The notes under the pieces: model-generated | Told to the model about the DNA's origin: nothing | Database searches by the model: none | What the model saw: the letters and a program-made list of their open reading frames with translations, nothing else | Origin: Alkalimarinus alittae | Lineage (GTDB): Bacteria; Pseudomonadota; Gammaproteobacteria; Pseudomonadales; Oleiphilaceae | Length of the DNA: 64,000 nucleotides | Direction: 5' to 3' | NCBI RefSeq assembly: GCF_026016465.1 | Contig: NZ_CP100390.1 | Span: forward strand, 4,033,078 to 4,097,077 | Program-made: the position numbers and the translations under genes | Part shown: positions 8,620 through 18,061 of the stretch, one piece after another | How positions within the stretch are numbered: the stretch's first letter is position 1 | Layout of the letters: each line of letters opens with the position of its first letter

Positions 8620-11214
8620 TTAAGCCAGCTCTTCAACCGATATAGCATCATTCTCGCGATCGGGTAAGGCACTAATAACCGACATCACCAAAGCCGCTAT
8701 ATAGGCTTGGGACTGAACTAACAAAACAATCACCCAAACCAGTGTGTCAGTCGCAGTAATATCTTGCTGAATACAGACGCCTACGGCTGCTCCCAGCAGC
8801 ATCAGCAGTATCAGGATCTCCTCCCATGCAGACAAAATCGCAGTCCGAATAGACGCCTGATCTTTCAGCTTAGGTGTCCTAATAAACGGCATCTTCTTGT
8901 AAATTAATCCATAAATAACCGCTTTTGAAATCGTATAGGAGAGCGCGAGTCCTGCTAAAGCCGCAGACACTGTATCTTTTGCATTCGTGTTGACCCGAAT
9001 CCGGTATAGATGAACCAACTTACCTATTTTGAAGAAAAACAGGGCTAGCGGCGGGAAGGCAAACAAGATTAACGGCGGGTCAGACTGCTCAGGAAGCGCA
9101 ATCATCATTAACGACCACAATAATGCACCGGCGGTAAAAAACAAGTTCATGCCATCCGCAATCCACGGCAACCAACCGGCAATAAAGTGGTACCGCTGAC
9201 CTTGTGTTAATTGCGTATTTTTACCCATCCAAAGCTTTGCCGCATGCTCTCGCATAATTTGAATCGCGCCATAAGCCCAACGGAAACGCTGTTTCTTAAA
9301 ATCTATAAAAGTATCAGGAATCAGGCCTTTACCATAGCTTTGTTCAATATATGCCGCCTCATAACCTTGATCGAAAACACGAAGCCCTAACTCCGCATCT
9401 TCGGTAATCGACCACTCGCCCCAGCCACCCAAATCATCAAGCAATGAGCGACGAATCATCGTCATGGTGCCATGTTCTATAATTGCATTTCGGTCATTTC
9501 GCGTGACCATACCGATATGAAAAAAACCTCTATATTCGGCATAACACATAGACTTAAACAAGTTCTCATCACCATCACGATAATCCTGAGGCGCCTGCAC
9601 AACGCCAATATTAGGGTCTGTGAAGTGTGGTACTAAATCACTTAGCCATTCTGGTTTAACAATATAATCACTATCGATAACCGCAATGATATCGGCATCT
9701 GCCGCAGTATGGCGAAGCGCAAAGTTAAGCGCGCCCCCTTTAAACCCAGCTAATGGAGACTCATGGAAAAAGCGGAATGGTTTTCCCAATGTTTCACAAA
9801 AGGCTTTAACCGGCTCCCACACGTTAGGGTCTTTGGTGTTGTTATCGATAACCAAGACTTCATAGTTAGCGCCTTTTAACGCGGCCAATGCTTTGAGCGT
9901 CTGAATAACCATTTCTGGTGGCTCATTATAACAAGGGACATGAATAGACACTTTGAAGTTTTTTGCTCGATCGCAGTCACTGCCTGAAAAAGGCCGACGA
10001 CGCTTTTTAACCCAGAGCGCTTCAGCCCACTCATGAGCCTCAACCAACACCACTAGCGTCACACAAAGCGCGCTTACGCATAACATAATGCCCAAGAGAA
10101 TAGCTTGCCAAGAGATGTATTGAGTACTGAAATCGTACACCATCCACACTAACGTGGTCATGCAGATAAACACAATACACGATAAGAAGCTGATCGCCCT
10201 TTTACGAAACAGTTCCCCATCTCTTAATAAAACCGCAATCGTGAAAATAGCCAAAACAACCGTAATGCCCACTAAAAACCCCCACTGAGGCACGTTCAGA
10301 ATGGGCCCTTTAAACGGGAATTTAGCGTCTCTATCCGCATTAAATACCCCCCAATAAGCACCGACTGCGCCCTCATTAACTTCTTTCCAAGGCTGATCAA
10401 ACGCCTCCATAATGAAGTAATCTAAGGACGTCTCTTTAGCCATTTTAATGAAATTTCGTAAGAAGATACCTTGGTTAGCTACAGACGCTACCGCCTCGCC
10501 CCTCATACGCCCCCGGCTAGGCCAGCCAGTTTCAGCCAACAATAGCGGTTTATCAGGATAGGCTTCCCTTAACTCTTGGCTATGCGTTGCAACATAATCA
10601 ACCGCTGAAGACACGTGAATACCCTCCCAATAGGGCAAAATATGGGCGGCTATAAAGTCCACATGCTCTGCAAGCTCAGGTGTTTTACGCCAATAAGTCC
10701 ATGTTTCAGCGGTTGAAACGGGGACCTTAACGTTTGCTTTTACATAGTCCAAATACTCAATAAGCGCTGGAAGTTCGACCTCTTTTCGCAAAATTGCTTC
10801 ATTGCCTACAATTAATCGAGTGACATTACTATGCGAATTAGCGATCTCGATTAAGCGGTCTAGCTCTTTAAAGTCTGCATCACGATTACCCGTTATCCAT
10901 GCGCCTAACGTTACCTCCAAGCCGTAAGATTTCGCTAACACAGGTACATAATTCAACGTATCAGCAACAGAGTACGTTCTAAGCGCCGATGTATGACGAG
11001 AAATCATCGCGACATCCGCTTGAATAGACATCACAGACGGAAACGTCCCTTCTACTGGGCTTTCACCTTGTTGAAAAGGAGAGAAAGAGAAGCCTGTCAC
11101 AGGCTCAGTCCACTCGGGTTCAATATGGGGGCGATTAGCGAGCGCCCAGATCGAGCAAGTAATCACCGAAATGGTTAACAATATAATAAACTTAGCTTGA
11201 TACTTTTTTCGCAT
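8620..11214 (-). CDS. Membrane-bound GH17-GT2 beta-glucan synthase/transglycosylase, NdvB-like
   Basis: An 864-residue inner-membrane protein. Order: signal-anchor helix at about 8-27; a periplasmic GH17 domain at about 40-300 with acid/base Glu in VGNEA (E139) and nucleophile in LLAETGWPS (E228); membrane helices at about 312-330, 342-360 and 370-392; a cytoplasmic GT2 domain at about 420-650 with DSD (514-516), TED (604-606) and QRFRW (642-646); then C-terminal membrane helices to about 850. The layout matches NdvB-type proteins of Pseudomonas and Azotobacter, linked to periplasmic or cyclic beta-1,3-glucans, where GH17 remodels the chain made by GT2. Product and linkage here are inferred. 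It appears monocistronic. Confidence 0.85.
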   Translation of the reverse strand: MRKKYQAKFIILLTISVITCSIWALANRPHIEPEWTEPVTGFSFSPFQQGESPVEGTFPSVMSIQADVAMISRHTSALRTYSVADTLNYVPVLAKSYGLEVTLGAWITGNRDADFKELDRLIEIANSHSNVTRLIVGNEAILRKEVELPALIEYLDYVKANVKVPVSTAETWTYWRKTPELAEHVDFIAAHILPYWEGIHVSSAVDYVATHSQELREAYPDKPLLLAETGWPSRGRMRGEAVASVANQGIFLRNFIKMAKETSLDYFIMEAFDQPWKEVNEGAVGAYWGVFNADRDAKFPFKGPILNVPQWGFLVGITVVLAIFTIAVLLRDGELFRKRAISFLSCIVFICMTTLVWMVYDFSTQYISWQAILLGIMLCVSALCVTLVVLVEAHEWAEALWVKKRRRPFSGSDCDRAKNFKVSIHVPCYNEPPEMVIQTLKALAALKGANYEVLVIDNNTKDPNVWEPVKAFCETLGKPFRFFHESPLAGFKGGALNFALRHTAADADIIAVIDSDYIVKPEWLSDLVPHFTDPNIGVVQAPQDYRDGDENLFKSMCYAEYRGFFHIGMVTRNDRNAIIEHGTMTMIRRSLLDDLGGWGEWSITEDAELGLRVFDQGYEAAYIEQSYGKGLIPDTFIDFKKQRFRWAYGAIQIMREHAAKLWMGKNTQLTQGQRYHFIAGWLPWIADGMNLFFTAGALLWSLMMIALPEQSDPPLILFAFPPLALFFFKIGKLVHLYRIRVNTNAKDTVSAALAGLALSYTISKAVIYGLIYKKMPFIRTPKLKDQASIRTAILSAWEEILILLMLLGAAVGVCIQQDITATDTLVWVIVLLVQSQAYIAALVMSVISALPDRENDAISVEELA

Positions 11215-11442
11215 AAAACGTCAACTATAAACCCTGAGTAACTATTATTGACCTAAATCAAATATTCGAACCGCGCGATTATACTCAGATTAAGCACTCG
11301 TAGTAACGTTAAAGGTGTTTTTATAAGACTGGCAAGCGATACCTTGGCGACAATTATCCCATTAATAATTTCTTGATCGTTGGACAATGTCCTTTTATGA
11401 CCGATTTATTGTCATAAATTGACCTTCTGCCATAACCGGTAA
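11215..11442. other. Intergenic region with inverted repeats and possible promoters
   Basis: No credible coding sequence. It holds GGAC-AAT-GTCC at 11382-11392 and TTATGAC / GTCATAA at 11395-11417 with a nine-base loop. Candidate promoter boxes facing right are TTGATC (11373-11378) with TATGAC (11396-11401), spacing 17, and TTGTCA (11409-11414) with CATAAC (11431-11436), spacing 16. These could drive the structured RNA candidate that follows. The promoter of the minus-strand glucan gene must also lie here. Confidence 0.4.
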
Positions 11443-11553
11443 ATAGGCACAATAGTTCCTGTTGATTAGTGTCTCTGAACTAATCCGTTTTTACTCTTGA
11501 AAGAGAGTAATTACTTACCTTGCTTTAAGGCTGCCTCTTGGCAGCCTTTTTTT
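11443..11553 (+). ncRNA. Candidate three-hairpin small RNA ending in a strong terminator
   Basis: Three perfect hairpins follow one another: GATTAGT / ACTAATC (11464-11485, 8-base loop), TTACTCT / AGAGTAA (11491-11510, 6-base loop) and AAGGCTGCC / GGCAGCCTT (11527-11548, 4-base loop) followed by a run of seven T to 11553. No open reading frame on the plus strand precedes this terminator; the nearest upstream gene runs the other way. The 5' end is a guess from the TTGTCA-16-CATAAC boxes. The layout is that of a free-standing small RNA. I do not recognise a known family, and there are no GGA loops of the CsrB/RsmY type. Confidence 0.5.
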
Positions 11554-11827
11554 ATGCCTGTGATTTATATCCCTTTTTTAGTTGACCCAACGCTCTTTTT
11601 TAAAAGACCCCTCTGCCAATTACTCTTCGTGTAATTCAAGGAAAATCATCCTCGGTGATTAACCGTTGAACGATACCTCAACAACACTTTTACTATTTCG
11701 ACGCCTAATCAACGGTTTATACAAGCAACTCAATGAGCACACCACGGGTATCAAGAGCGAAAAAACAACATCGACACATTTAGTCATCATGAGCCAACTG
11801 AGGCTCATATGAACAGGAGAGCAGACA
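11554..11827. other. Non-coding stretch before the acyl-CoA dehydrogenase gene
   Basis: No convincing gene, repeat or RNA is visible. A 60-codon minus-strand frame (11659-11841) lacks family resemblance and overlaps the next gene's start. The promoter of the acyl-CoA dehydrogenase gene presumably lies here, but I could not define it. Confidence 0.4.
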
Positions 11828-13651
11828 ATGCCAGAATACAAAACCCCATTACGCGATATGAAGTTCGTTTTTAATGAGCTGCTGCAAACACAAAAGCATT
11901 ACCAGTCCATCCCCGCAGGCGAAGAAGCGACACCCGATATGGTGGACGCGATACTTGAAGAGAGTGCTAAATTTAGTGAAGAGGTTCTTTCTCCTCTCAA
12001 TCAAGTTGGAGATAAAGAAGGCTGCAAACTGGTTGATGGCCAAGTTATCACCCCAACAGGGTTTAAAGCCGCCTATGATCAATATGTAGCGGGTGGTTGG
12101 CAAGGCATGTCTCACCCTGTTGAATACGGCGGTCAAGGCCTGCCTCTATCATTGGGTGTACTTAAGACTGAAATGATTAGCACCGCTAACTGGTCATGGG
12201 GTATGTATCCGGGTCTGAGCATGGGCGCTATGAATACTGTTTATTTGCACGGTAATGAAGAGCAAAAGCAGATTTACCTGACCAAACTAACCGAAGGTGC
12301 TTGGACGGGCAGCATGTGCCTAACAGAGCCTCAATGCGGAACCGACCTTGGCCAAGTCAAAACTAAAGCTGATGCGAATGAAGACGGTTCATTCACGATT
12401 ACCGGAACCAAAATTTTTATCTCTTCTGGCGATCATGACCTTACCGATAACATCGTACATATTGTGTTAGCCCGCCTACCCGATGCCCCCAAAGGTACTC
12501 GCGGCATATCATTGTTCATTGTGCCCAAGCACCTTCCGGATGCACAAGGTAATACCGGCGAATTTAACAATGTTAATGTAGGGTCTCTTGAAGAGAAGAT
12601 GGGTATCAAAGGCTCTTCTACATGTGTGATGAATTTTGACGGTGCTAAAGGTTTCTTGATCGGCCCACCCAATAAAGGTCTAGAGTGCATGTTCACCTTC
12701 ATGAATACAGCACGTATCGGTACCGGCCTACAGGGCTGCGCTGCTGCAGAGCTTTCTTTTCAAGGTGCCCTTGCCTATGCGAAAGACCGCTTATCAATGC
12801 GTTCTCTCAGCGGTAAAAAATCACCTGATAAAATTGCTGACCCTATTATTGTGCACCCCGATGTACGCCGTATGCTACTCACACAAAAAGCTTTTGCCGA
12901 AGGTGGCCGTGCGATGATCTATTACGCTGCACATAAAGCCGATTTTTTAATCGACAATAGCAATGAAGACGCTCAAAGCCGATCAGACGACGACTTGGGC
13001 TTTTTAACACCCATTATTAAGGCATTTTTAACTGAGACGGGTTACGAAGCAGCAAACCTAGGCATGCAGATATTTGGTGGCCATGGTTATATCAAAGAAT
13101 GGGGCATGGAGCAGATCGTACGGGACACGCGTATATCAATGCTATACGAAGGTACCACCGGTATTCAGGCCCTTGACCTTCTTGGTAGAAAGATATTGCT
13201 AGACAAAGGCACTGCATTCCGCCGCTTTAGCAAAGAAGTCAGCCAGTATTGCAAAGGAAAATCGCCTTATGTAACCGGTAAGCGTCGCGGCAAAATGAAA
13301 GATATGATTAGCGAACTCACCTGGCTCAACCGCCAGTGGAACTTTGTTGCGTTAAGATTAGTATTTAATGCCATGAGAAATAAAGATGAAGTCGGTTCTG
13401 CATCTGTGGATTTCTTAATGTATTCTGGCTATATCGTGATGGCATACTTCTGGGCAATGATGGCCGAGAAAGCCTACGAACAACTCGCTAATGGCGCCGA
13501 AGAAGACAAAGACTTCTATCGCGCTAAAATTCAAACCGCTGAGTTCTATTTTGCTCGAATCTTACCCCGAACTAAAACGCATTACGCCGCTATGATGTCT
13601 GGATCAAAGAACTTGATGCAGATTGAAGAAGAGCATTTTGCGTTTGCATAA
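11828..13651 (+). CDS. Acyl-CoA dehydrogenase, large DmdC-like type
   Basis: FAD-dependent dehydrogenase that introduces a double bond between C2 and C3 of an acyl-CoA. At 607 residues it is of the enlarged class with an extra C-terminal domain, which includes DmdC (3-methylmercaptopropionyl-CoA dehydrogenase) and several fatty acyl-CoA dehydrogenases. FAD/substrate motifs MCLTEPQCGTDLG and FGGHGYIKEWG are visible, and the likely catalytic base is E441 in LYEGTTGIQ. AGGAG lies eight bases before the ATG. No DMSP genes are nearby, so chain length and substrate are open. Confidence 0.88.
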   Translation: MPEYKTPLRDMKFVFNELLQTQKHYQSIPAGEEATPDMVDAILEESAKFSEEVLSPLNQVGDKEGCKLVDGQVITPTGFKAAYDQYVAGGWQGMSHPVEYGGQGLPLSLGVLKTEMISTANWSWGMYPGLSMGAMNTVYLHGNEEQKQIYLTKLTEGAWTGSMCLTEPQCGTDLGQVKTKADANEDGSFTITGTKIFISSGDHDLTDNIVHIVLARLPDAPKGTRGISLFIVPKHLPDAQGNTGEFNNVNVGSLEEKMGIKGSSTCVMNFDGAKGFLIGPPNKGLECMFTFMNTARIGTGLQGCAAAELSFQGALAYAKDRLSMRSLSGKKSPDKIADPIIVHPDVRRMLLTQKAFAEGGRAMIYYAAHKADFLIDNSNEDAQSRSDDDLGFLTPIIKAFLTETGYEAANLGMQIFGGHGYIKEWGMEQIVRDTRISMLYEGTTGIQALDLLGRKILLDKGTAFRRFSKEVSQYCKGKSPYVTGKRRGKMKDMISELTWLNRQWNFVALRLVFNAMRNKDEVGSASVDFLMYSGYIVMAYFWAMMAEKAYEQLANGAEEDKDFYRAKIQTAEFYFARILPRTKTHYAAMMSGSKNLMQIEEEHFAFA

Positions 13652-13707
13652 TCGCGTTAGTAAAAGGTCGATGGCGCCAGTTTAATGCTGGGGTCATTGA
13701 TCACTAT

Positions 13708-14286
13708 TTACTGCAAAATATCAAACACTAGCTCATCTAGCATTTTAAGGGTTAAGCCCCAGATGCGATGGTCTTCATAATGATAGCATGGCAATTTTAC
13801 TGACATACCTTTTTGTTTCCATACCATGGTTTCACGGTTTCGCTTGTCCGCTAAAAATGAAACCGGCAGCCACATCACCTTGTCAACTTCATGGTTGATA
13901 GTAAAACGAGGATCTCCGTCTAACCGGAAAGCATAAGGCGACACCACCATCGGTTTTCGAGTACCGTGCGCCAAGGTCATAACATCTGACATTCGCCCAA
14001 TATAATTATCAACCGATAACCCTAAACCAATCTCTTCAGACGTTTCGCGAATCGCGGTTTCGCGTATATTGGCATCTTCTTGCTGCTCTCGACCACCTGG
14101 AAATGCAATATGACCCGACCAACGATCGCCTTCTCTTTGTGCTCGTTTAATCAGCAAAACCTGCAACTCACCCGCCTGATCTCGTAACACCGTGGCGACT
14201 GAAGAACGGGTCATAAACCGCCGGAGCATCCGTGTTTTGGCTCTACGTTGACGAAGCGTTTTTTCAAGTTCGTTTAAGCTTTTCAT
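13708..14286 (-). CDS. Nudix hydrolase, CoA-pyrophosphatase-like
   Basis: A 192-residue Nudix protein. The Nudix box is GGREQQEDANIRETAIRET followed by SEEIGL, two residues longer between the first Glu and the RE pair than the textbook spacing. The preceding LLIKRAQREG...SGHIAFPGG resembles the NudL/PCD1 CoA-diphosphatase subfamily, which clips CoA to 3',5'-ADP and phosphopantetheine. The substrate call is inferred from that motif only. It is convergent with the acyl-CoA dehydrogenase gene. Confidence 0.8.
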   Translation of the reverse strand: MKSLNELEKTLRQRRAKTRMLRRFMTRSSVATVLRDQAGELQVLLIKRAQREGDRWSGHIAFPGGREQQEDANIRETAIRETSEEIGLGLSVDNYIGRMSDVMTLAHGTRKPMVVSPYAFRLDGDPRFTINHEVDKVMWLPVSFLADKRNRETMVWKQKGMSVKLPCYHYEDHRIWGLTLKMLDELVFDILQ

Positions 14287-14475
14287 ACCCTGATATTAGC
14301 ATATTGGCCATCTTTAAACACCGCTGTTGGTATCAGTAAAAACACTGATATAATAACGATACTATTTACTTGCTTGTTGTCGTCCTAGCGCAGGCGGAGA
14401 TAACAATTAAGTTCAGGATAACCGTTGAGCACTGAAACAACGTAGACACATTGATACACCCAGAGAAGCATTACC

Positions 14476-15255
14476 ATGTCAGATGATTTTTCCCACCGTT
14501 TTGGTGGCACACAGCGACTTTACGGACACGATGCAGTAGAGACGCTGAGGCACGCCCATGTAGGCGTCATTGGCATTGGCGGTGTTGGTTCGTGGGCAGC
14601 AGAAGCACTCGCTCGATCTGCCATAGGAAAAATCACATTATTTGATATGGATGACATCTGCGTGTCTAATGTTAATCGTCAAATACATGCACTCGATGGG
14701 CAAATCGGGCGATTAAAAGTCGACGCCATGGCTGACCGCATTAAAGCAATTAATCCGTCTATTCAGTGCGAGGCGGTAATGAGCTTCGTGACTGAGAAAA
14801 ATCTAGACAAACATCTAGACAACCAGTTCGATTATATTATTGAAGCGACCGATAGCGTCAAAGCTAAAGCCGCCATTATTGCGTACTGTAAGCGTAATAA
14901 AATACGCGTCATTAGCTCCGGTGGCGCCGGTGGGCAGATAGACCCCACTCAAATTCAAATAGCCGATCTAAGCCGTACGATTCAAGACCCACTCTTAGCA
15001 AAAGTTAGACACTTACTTCGTAGACACTATAACTTCTCGCGCAATGTAAAACGCAAGTTGGGGGTCGAGTGTGTATTTTCGACCGAACAACTGGTCTACC
15101 CCACTGCAGATGGTTCAGTATGCCAGCAAAAACCTACAACCGACGGGCCTGTCAGGCTTGACTGCGCGACGGGGTTTGGTGCCGCAACCTGCGTTACCGC
15201 GACTTTCGGGTTATTTGCCGCGTCTCGGGTGATCAATAAGCTAGCAAAACGTTAA
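14476..15255 (+). CDS. tcdA: tRNA threonylcarbamoyladenosine dehydratase
   Basis: E1/ThiF-like ATP-dependent enzyme of 259 residues that dehydrates t6A37 of tRNA to the cyclic ct6A form. The adenylate-binding motif GIGGVGSWAAEALARS, the DMDDICVSNVNRQ segment and the ISSGGAGGQIDPTQI region are typical of TcdA (CsdL/YgdL). The protein ends soon after GFGAATCVTATFG, with a short hydrophobic C-terminal segment as in the E. coli protein. The cysteine desulfurase/CsdE partners are not adjacent. Confidence 0.93.
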   Translation: MSDDFSHRFGGTQRLYGHDAVETLRHAHVGVIGIGGVGSWAAEALARSAIGKITLFDMDDICVSNVNRQIHALDGQIGRLKVDAMADRIKAINPSIQCEAVMSFVTEKNLDKHLDNQFDYIIEATDSVKAKAAIIAYCKRNKIRVISSGGAGGQIDPTQIQIADLSRTIQDPLLAKVRHLLRRHYNFSRNVKRKLGVECVFSTEQLVYPTADGSVCQQKPTTDGPVRLDCATGFGAATCVTATFGLFAASRVINKLAKR

Positions 15256-15365
15256 TCCAAACCAATACGACCAGATATCTGGACAAGGCTGCATTCACCG
15301 ATTATTGTTACTTAACTTATCTCATCGAATACATTCACTCAACACAAGCGAAGTAACTCCGTTTC

Positions 15366-17186
15366 ATGACTGAAAATACGCTGTTTCTGTTAGCTAGCAT
15401 TGGTGTCGTCTCTCTTTTTTGTCAGTGGCTTGCATGGAGAATGAAGCTGCCCGCCATTCTTCTATTATTATTAGGCGGCATCCTAATGGGGCCAGTTTTT
15501 GACTGGCTGGACCCCGATGCGTTATTTAATGACCTGCTATTTCCCATTATTTCGTTGTCGGTAGCCGTTATTCTTTTTGAGGGAAGTCTAACCCTTGAAT
15601 TTAAAGAACTTAAAGAACATGGCCGGATGGTCAGGAACCTACTCAGTGTCGGGATGCTAGTAACCTGGCTCACCGCCACACTGGTCAGTCGGTTTACATT
15701 AGGTCTCTCTTGGGATGTAGCAACGTTGTTTGGCGCTATTGTCGTGGTTACAGGGCCTACGGTAATAATGCCGCTATTACGTGTCGTTCGTCCCACCTCC
15801 AACCTATCTAATATCCTAAAATGGGAAGGAATTGTTATTGACCCCATTGGCGCGTTACTCGCCGTATTAGTATTTGAATTTGTCGTTTCAGGAAAGTCTG
15901 GCGCCTTAAGCCATACACTTTGGACCTTTGGCTCCACCGTCATGTTAGGGGCCATTCTTGGCGGTCTTTCAGGCTGGCTTTTAGGGTTAGCATTAAGACA
16001 GCACTGGCTACCACAGTTTCTACAGAACGCAGGGTCACTCACGTTTATGCTAGGGGTTTACGGGCTTTCTAACACCCTACAACATGAATCTGGGCTGCTG
16101 ACAGTAACCGTTATGGGGATTTGGCTAGCCAATATGCGGGGAGTGCCCGTCGATGACATTATTGAGTTTAAAGAGTCTTTAAGTGTTCTACTTATTTCAG
16201 CCTTATTTATATTACTGGCCGCACGTATTGAGTTCAGTGCCATTGCTGCATTAGGCTGGGGGCCCGTGTGGGTTATTTTAGCCCTTATTTTTGTCGCCCG
16301 CCCACTAGGTGTATGGCTTTCAGCCCTCGGCACAACGCTTACTTGGCAAGAAAAAGCATTTCTTAGTTGGATTTCACCTCGAGGAATTGTCGCTGCTGCC
16401 GTATCTGCGCTCTTTGCTTTTCAGCTTGAAAATCAAGGCCATAGCGATGCCGCAATTCTTGTCCCCTTAGTTTTCTTGGTGATTATTACCACCGTAATTC
16501 TTCAAAGTCTCACAGCCGCGCCCTTGGCGAGGTGGTTAAAGGTATCAGAGCCAGATAGTCGAGGTTTTTTGTTTATTGGTGCCAACCAAGTATCTCGAGA
16601 GATTGCAAAAGCACTCATTAAACGCGAAATCCCGGTCATGTTAAGTGACACAAGTTACGAAAACATCCGCCTCGCCAGAATGGAGAACTTACCGGTTTAT
16701 TTTGGCAACCCCGTTTCAGAGCATGCCGAAAACCATATGGATCTAACGGGCATCAGTAATGTTTTAGCAATATCGCCTTACCGCCAGTTAAATACATTAG
16801 CGACCTTTCATTATCTTGACCTCTTTTCTAAGGGGCATGTTTTTGGTCTATCAGATGGCCAAGCCGACTCCAGAGCCAGCCACCAATTCTCTGAGAAATT
16901 TAAAGAGACTCGCACCCTATTTGGTGAAAAAGTCACCTATGCAATGCTTGCTAGCCAATTGAGCCAGGGCGCAAGTATTCGCACAACTCAACTGAGTGCT
17001 GCCTTTACCCTAGAAGACTATCGAGCAAAACATGCTAACCGATTACTTATTCTGTTTGTTGTTACGCCACAAGGTAAATTAGTACCCGTGGTAGCAGATC
17101 AAGAGATCAAGGCTGGAGAGGGTTATGAGCTGATTAGCATTATCAGGCCTGAGCCTGAAAGCAATGAAGCACCTCCAAAAAGCTAA
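15366..17186 (+). CDS. CPA-type cation:proton antiporter with C-terminal nucleotide-binding-like domain
   Basis: A 606-residue inner-membrane antiporter. Residues 1-395 contain about 12-13 hydrophobic segments with family motifs such as LLGGILMGP, VVTGPTVIMPLLR and SPRGIVAAAVSALFAF. From about 397 a Rossmann-like RCK/TrkA_N-type domain begins (FLFIGANQVSREIAKALI), followed by a small beta-rich TrkA_C-like tail. It probably exchanges Na+ or K+ for H+, with the soluble domain gating by a nucleotide or ligand. The ion cannot be decided. The ribosome site before 15366 is weak. Confidence 0.88.
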   Translation: MTENTLFLLASIGVVSLFCQWLAWRMKLPAILLLLLGGILMGPVFDWLDPDALFNDLLFPIISLSVAVILFEGSLTLEFKELKEHGRMVRNLLSVGMLVTWLTATLVSRFTLGLSWDVATLFGAIVVVTGPTVIMPLLRVVRPTSNLSNILKWEGIVIDPIGALLAVLVFEFVVSGKSGALSHTLWTFGSTVMLGAILGGLSGWLLGLALRQHWLPQFLQNAGSLTFMLGVYGLSNTLQHESGLLTVTVMGIWLANMRGVPVDDIIEFKESLSVLLISALFILLAARIEFSAIAALGWGPVWVILALIFVARPLGVWLSALGTTLTWQEKAFLSWISPRGIVAAAVSALFAFQLENQGHSDAAILVPLVFLVIITTVILQSLTAAPLARWLKVSEPDSRGFLFIGANQVSREIAKALIKREIPVMLSDTSYENIRLARMENLPVYFGNPVSEHAENHMDLTGISNVLAISPYRQLNTLATFHYLDLFSKGHVFGLSDGQADSRASHQFSEKFKETRTLFGEKVTYAMLASQLSQGASIRTTQLSAAFTLEDYRAKHANRLLILFVVTPQGKLVPVVADQEIKAGEGYELISIIRPEPESNEAPPKS

Positions 17187-17192
17187 CGCGTT

Positions 17193-17219
17193 CGTTATAT
17201 ATAAACACTTGATATAACG
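17193..17219. other. Inverted repeat after the antiporter gene
   Basis: CGTTATAT / ATATAACG arms of eight bases with an 11-base AT-rich loop. No T-run follows. It could be a weak terminator or an operator of the next gene. Confidence 0.35.
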
Positions 17220-17312
17220 TAACGATCACAAAACGCCCAATATTAGAGTACATTTTTTGTACAACTTGGGTTATAGTTAGGATTCAGTAGATGATGTTTG
17301 GGGGGAGTTATA

Positions 17313-17996
17313 ATGGCTGATTTATCAGGAGCCTCTTTGTCGATTGCCCGTCCCATTGTAAATAATAATGGGGTTAATCTTCAGCGCGAGCAAGAAAACC
17401 AACAAACCAATCAGCAAATACGCACGGCGTCTGTGCCTCAACAAGACCGCCCACTGAATCAACAGTCAACCGACATACCGCCCGAATCCAGTATCTCTTC
17501 TCGGCTAGATACCGCTGTTTCAGCCAATGAGAACAATACCCAAGAAAATACCACAGTAACACGTGAACAAGTTGTCCTCGCGGTTGAGCAACAGCTTCAG
17601 CAGAGTAATGTTAATGCAAGTGCGACTCGTTCGGCAGATGAAGGGGCTACTAATATTGAGCAAAATAGAGCTGAAAGCACCGCTAATCAAACATCAAACC
17701 AAACCACTGAGCAGTTGACGTCGAATAATACTCAGCCAATCCAGACGCAACCCGTCAACAGTAATACGGCAGATGAACCAGTAATACAAAATGAACCGGT
17801 ACCCGTCGCCAGTGCTGCTCAGAATGACGATGTAGAGCGGTCAGTTCGTGCTCAAGATATCAATAACGCCAATTCCAGCAAGAATGACCCCATCACTAAC
17901 AATACGACTCAGGTGGACAACGAAACACAGAGCGCTCGAAACCCCGAAACAGGTTTGGGGCTTGAGTCCGGTTCAATTATTGATACGATAGTTTGA
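17313..17996 (+). CDS. Hypothetical Gln/Asn/Thr-rich low-complexity protein
   Basis: A 227-residue protein with no recognised domain, signal peptide or membrane helix. After MADLSGASLSIARPIV the sequence is almost wholly Gln, Asn, Thr, Ser and Glu, with many QQ and NN pairs and no cysteine, so it is probably disordered. I chose the ATG at 17313 because GGGGGAG lies five bases upstream; an in-frame TTG at 17298 would add five residues. Function is unknown. Flagellar hook-length or surface linker proteins have a similar composition, but nothing nearby supports that. Confidence 0.65.
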   Translation: MADLSGASLSIARPIVNNNGVNLQREQENQQTNQQIRTASVPQQDRPLNQQSTDIPPESSISSRLDTAVSANENNTQENTTVTREQVVLAVEQQLQQSNVNASATRSADEGATNIEQNRAESTANQTSNQTTEQLTSNNTQPIQTQPVNSNTADEPVIQNEPVPVASAAQNDDVERSVRAQDINNANSSKNDPITNNTTQVDNETQSARNPETGLGLESGSIIDTIV

Positions 17997-18011
17997 GCTA
18001 AATAGTTAGAA

Positions 18012-18031
18012 AATCGCGCCAAAGTGGCGCG
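18012..18031 (+). repeat. Dispersed palindromic repeat, family B copy 1
   Basis: AATCGCGCCAAAGTGGC, forming a CGCGCCA / TGGCGCG hairpin. The 17 bases recur exactly in reverse orientation at 39107-39123, and a degenerate copy lies at 27456-27479. It sits just after the Gln-rich gene and may also act as a terminator. Confidence 0.6.
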
Positions 18032-18061
18032 CCTGCTCAGAGATTCATCAGCCTTCCTATG

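Noticed and set aside
11659-11841. 60-codon minus-strand frame in the intergenic region
   Set aside because: Overlaps the start of the acyl-CoA dehydrogenase gene; no ribosome site and no family.
15422-16042. 206-codon minus-strand frame
   Set aside because: Antisense to the antiporter gene, rich in residues typical of a shadow frame and without any domain.
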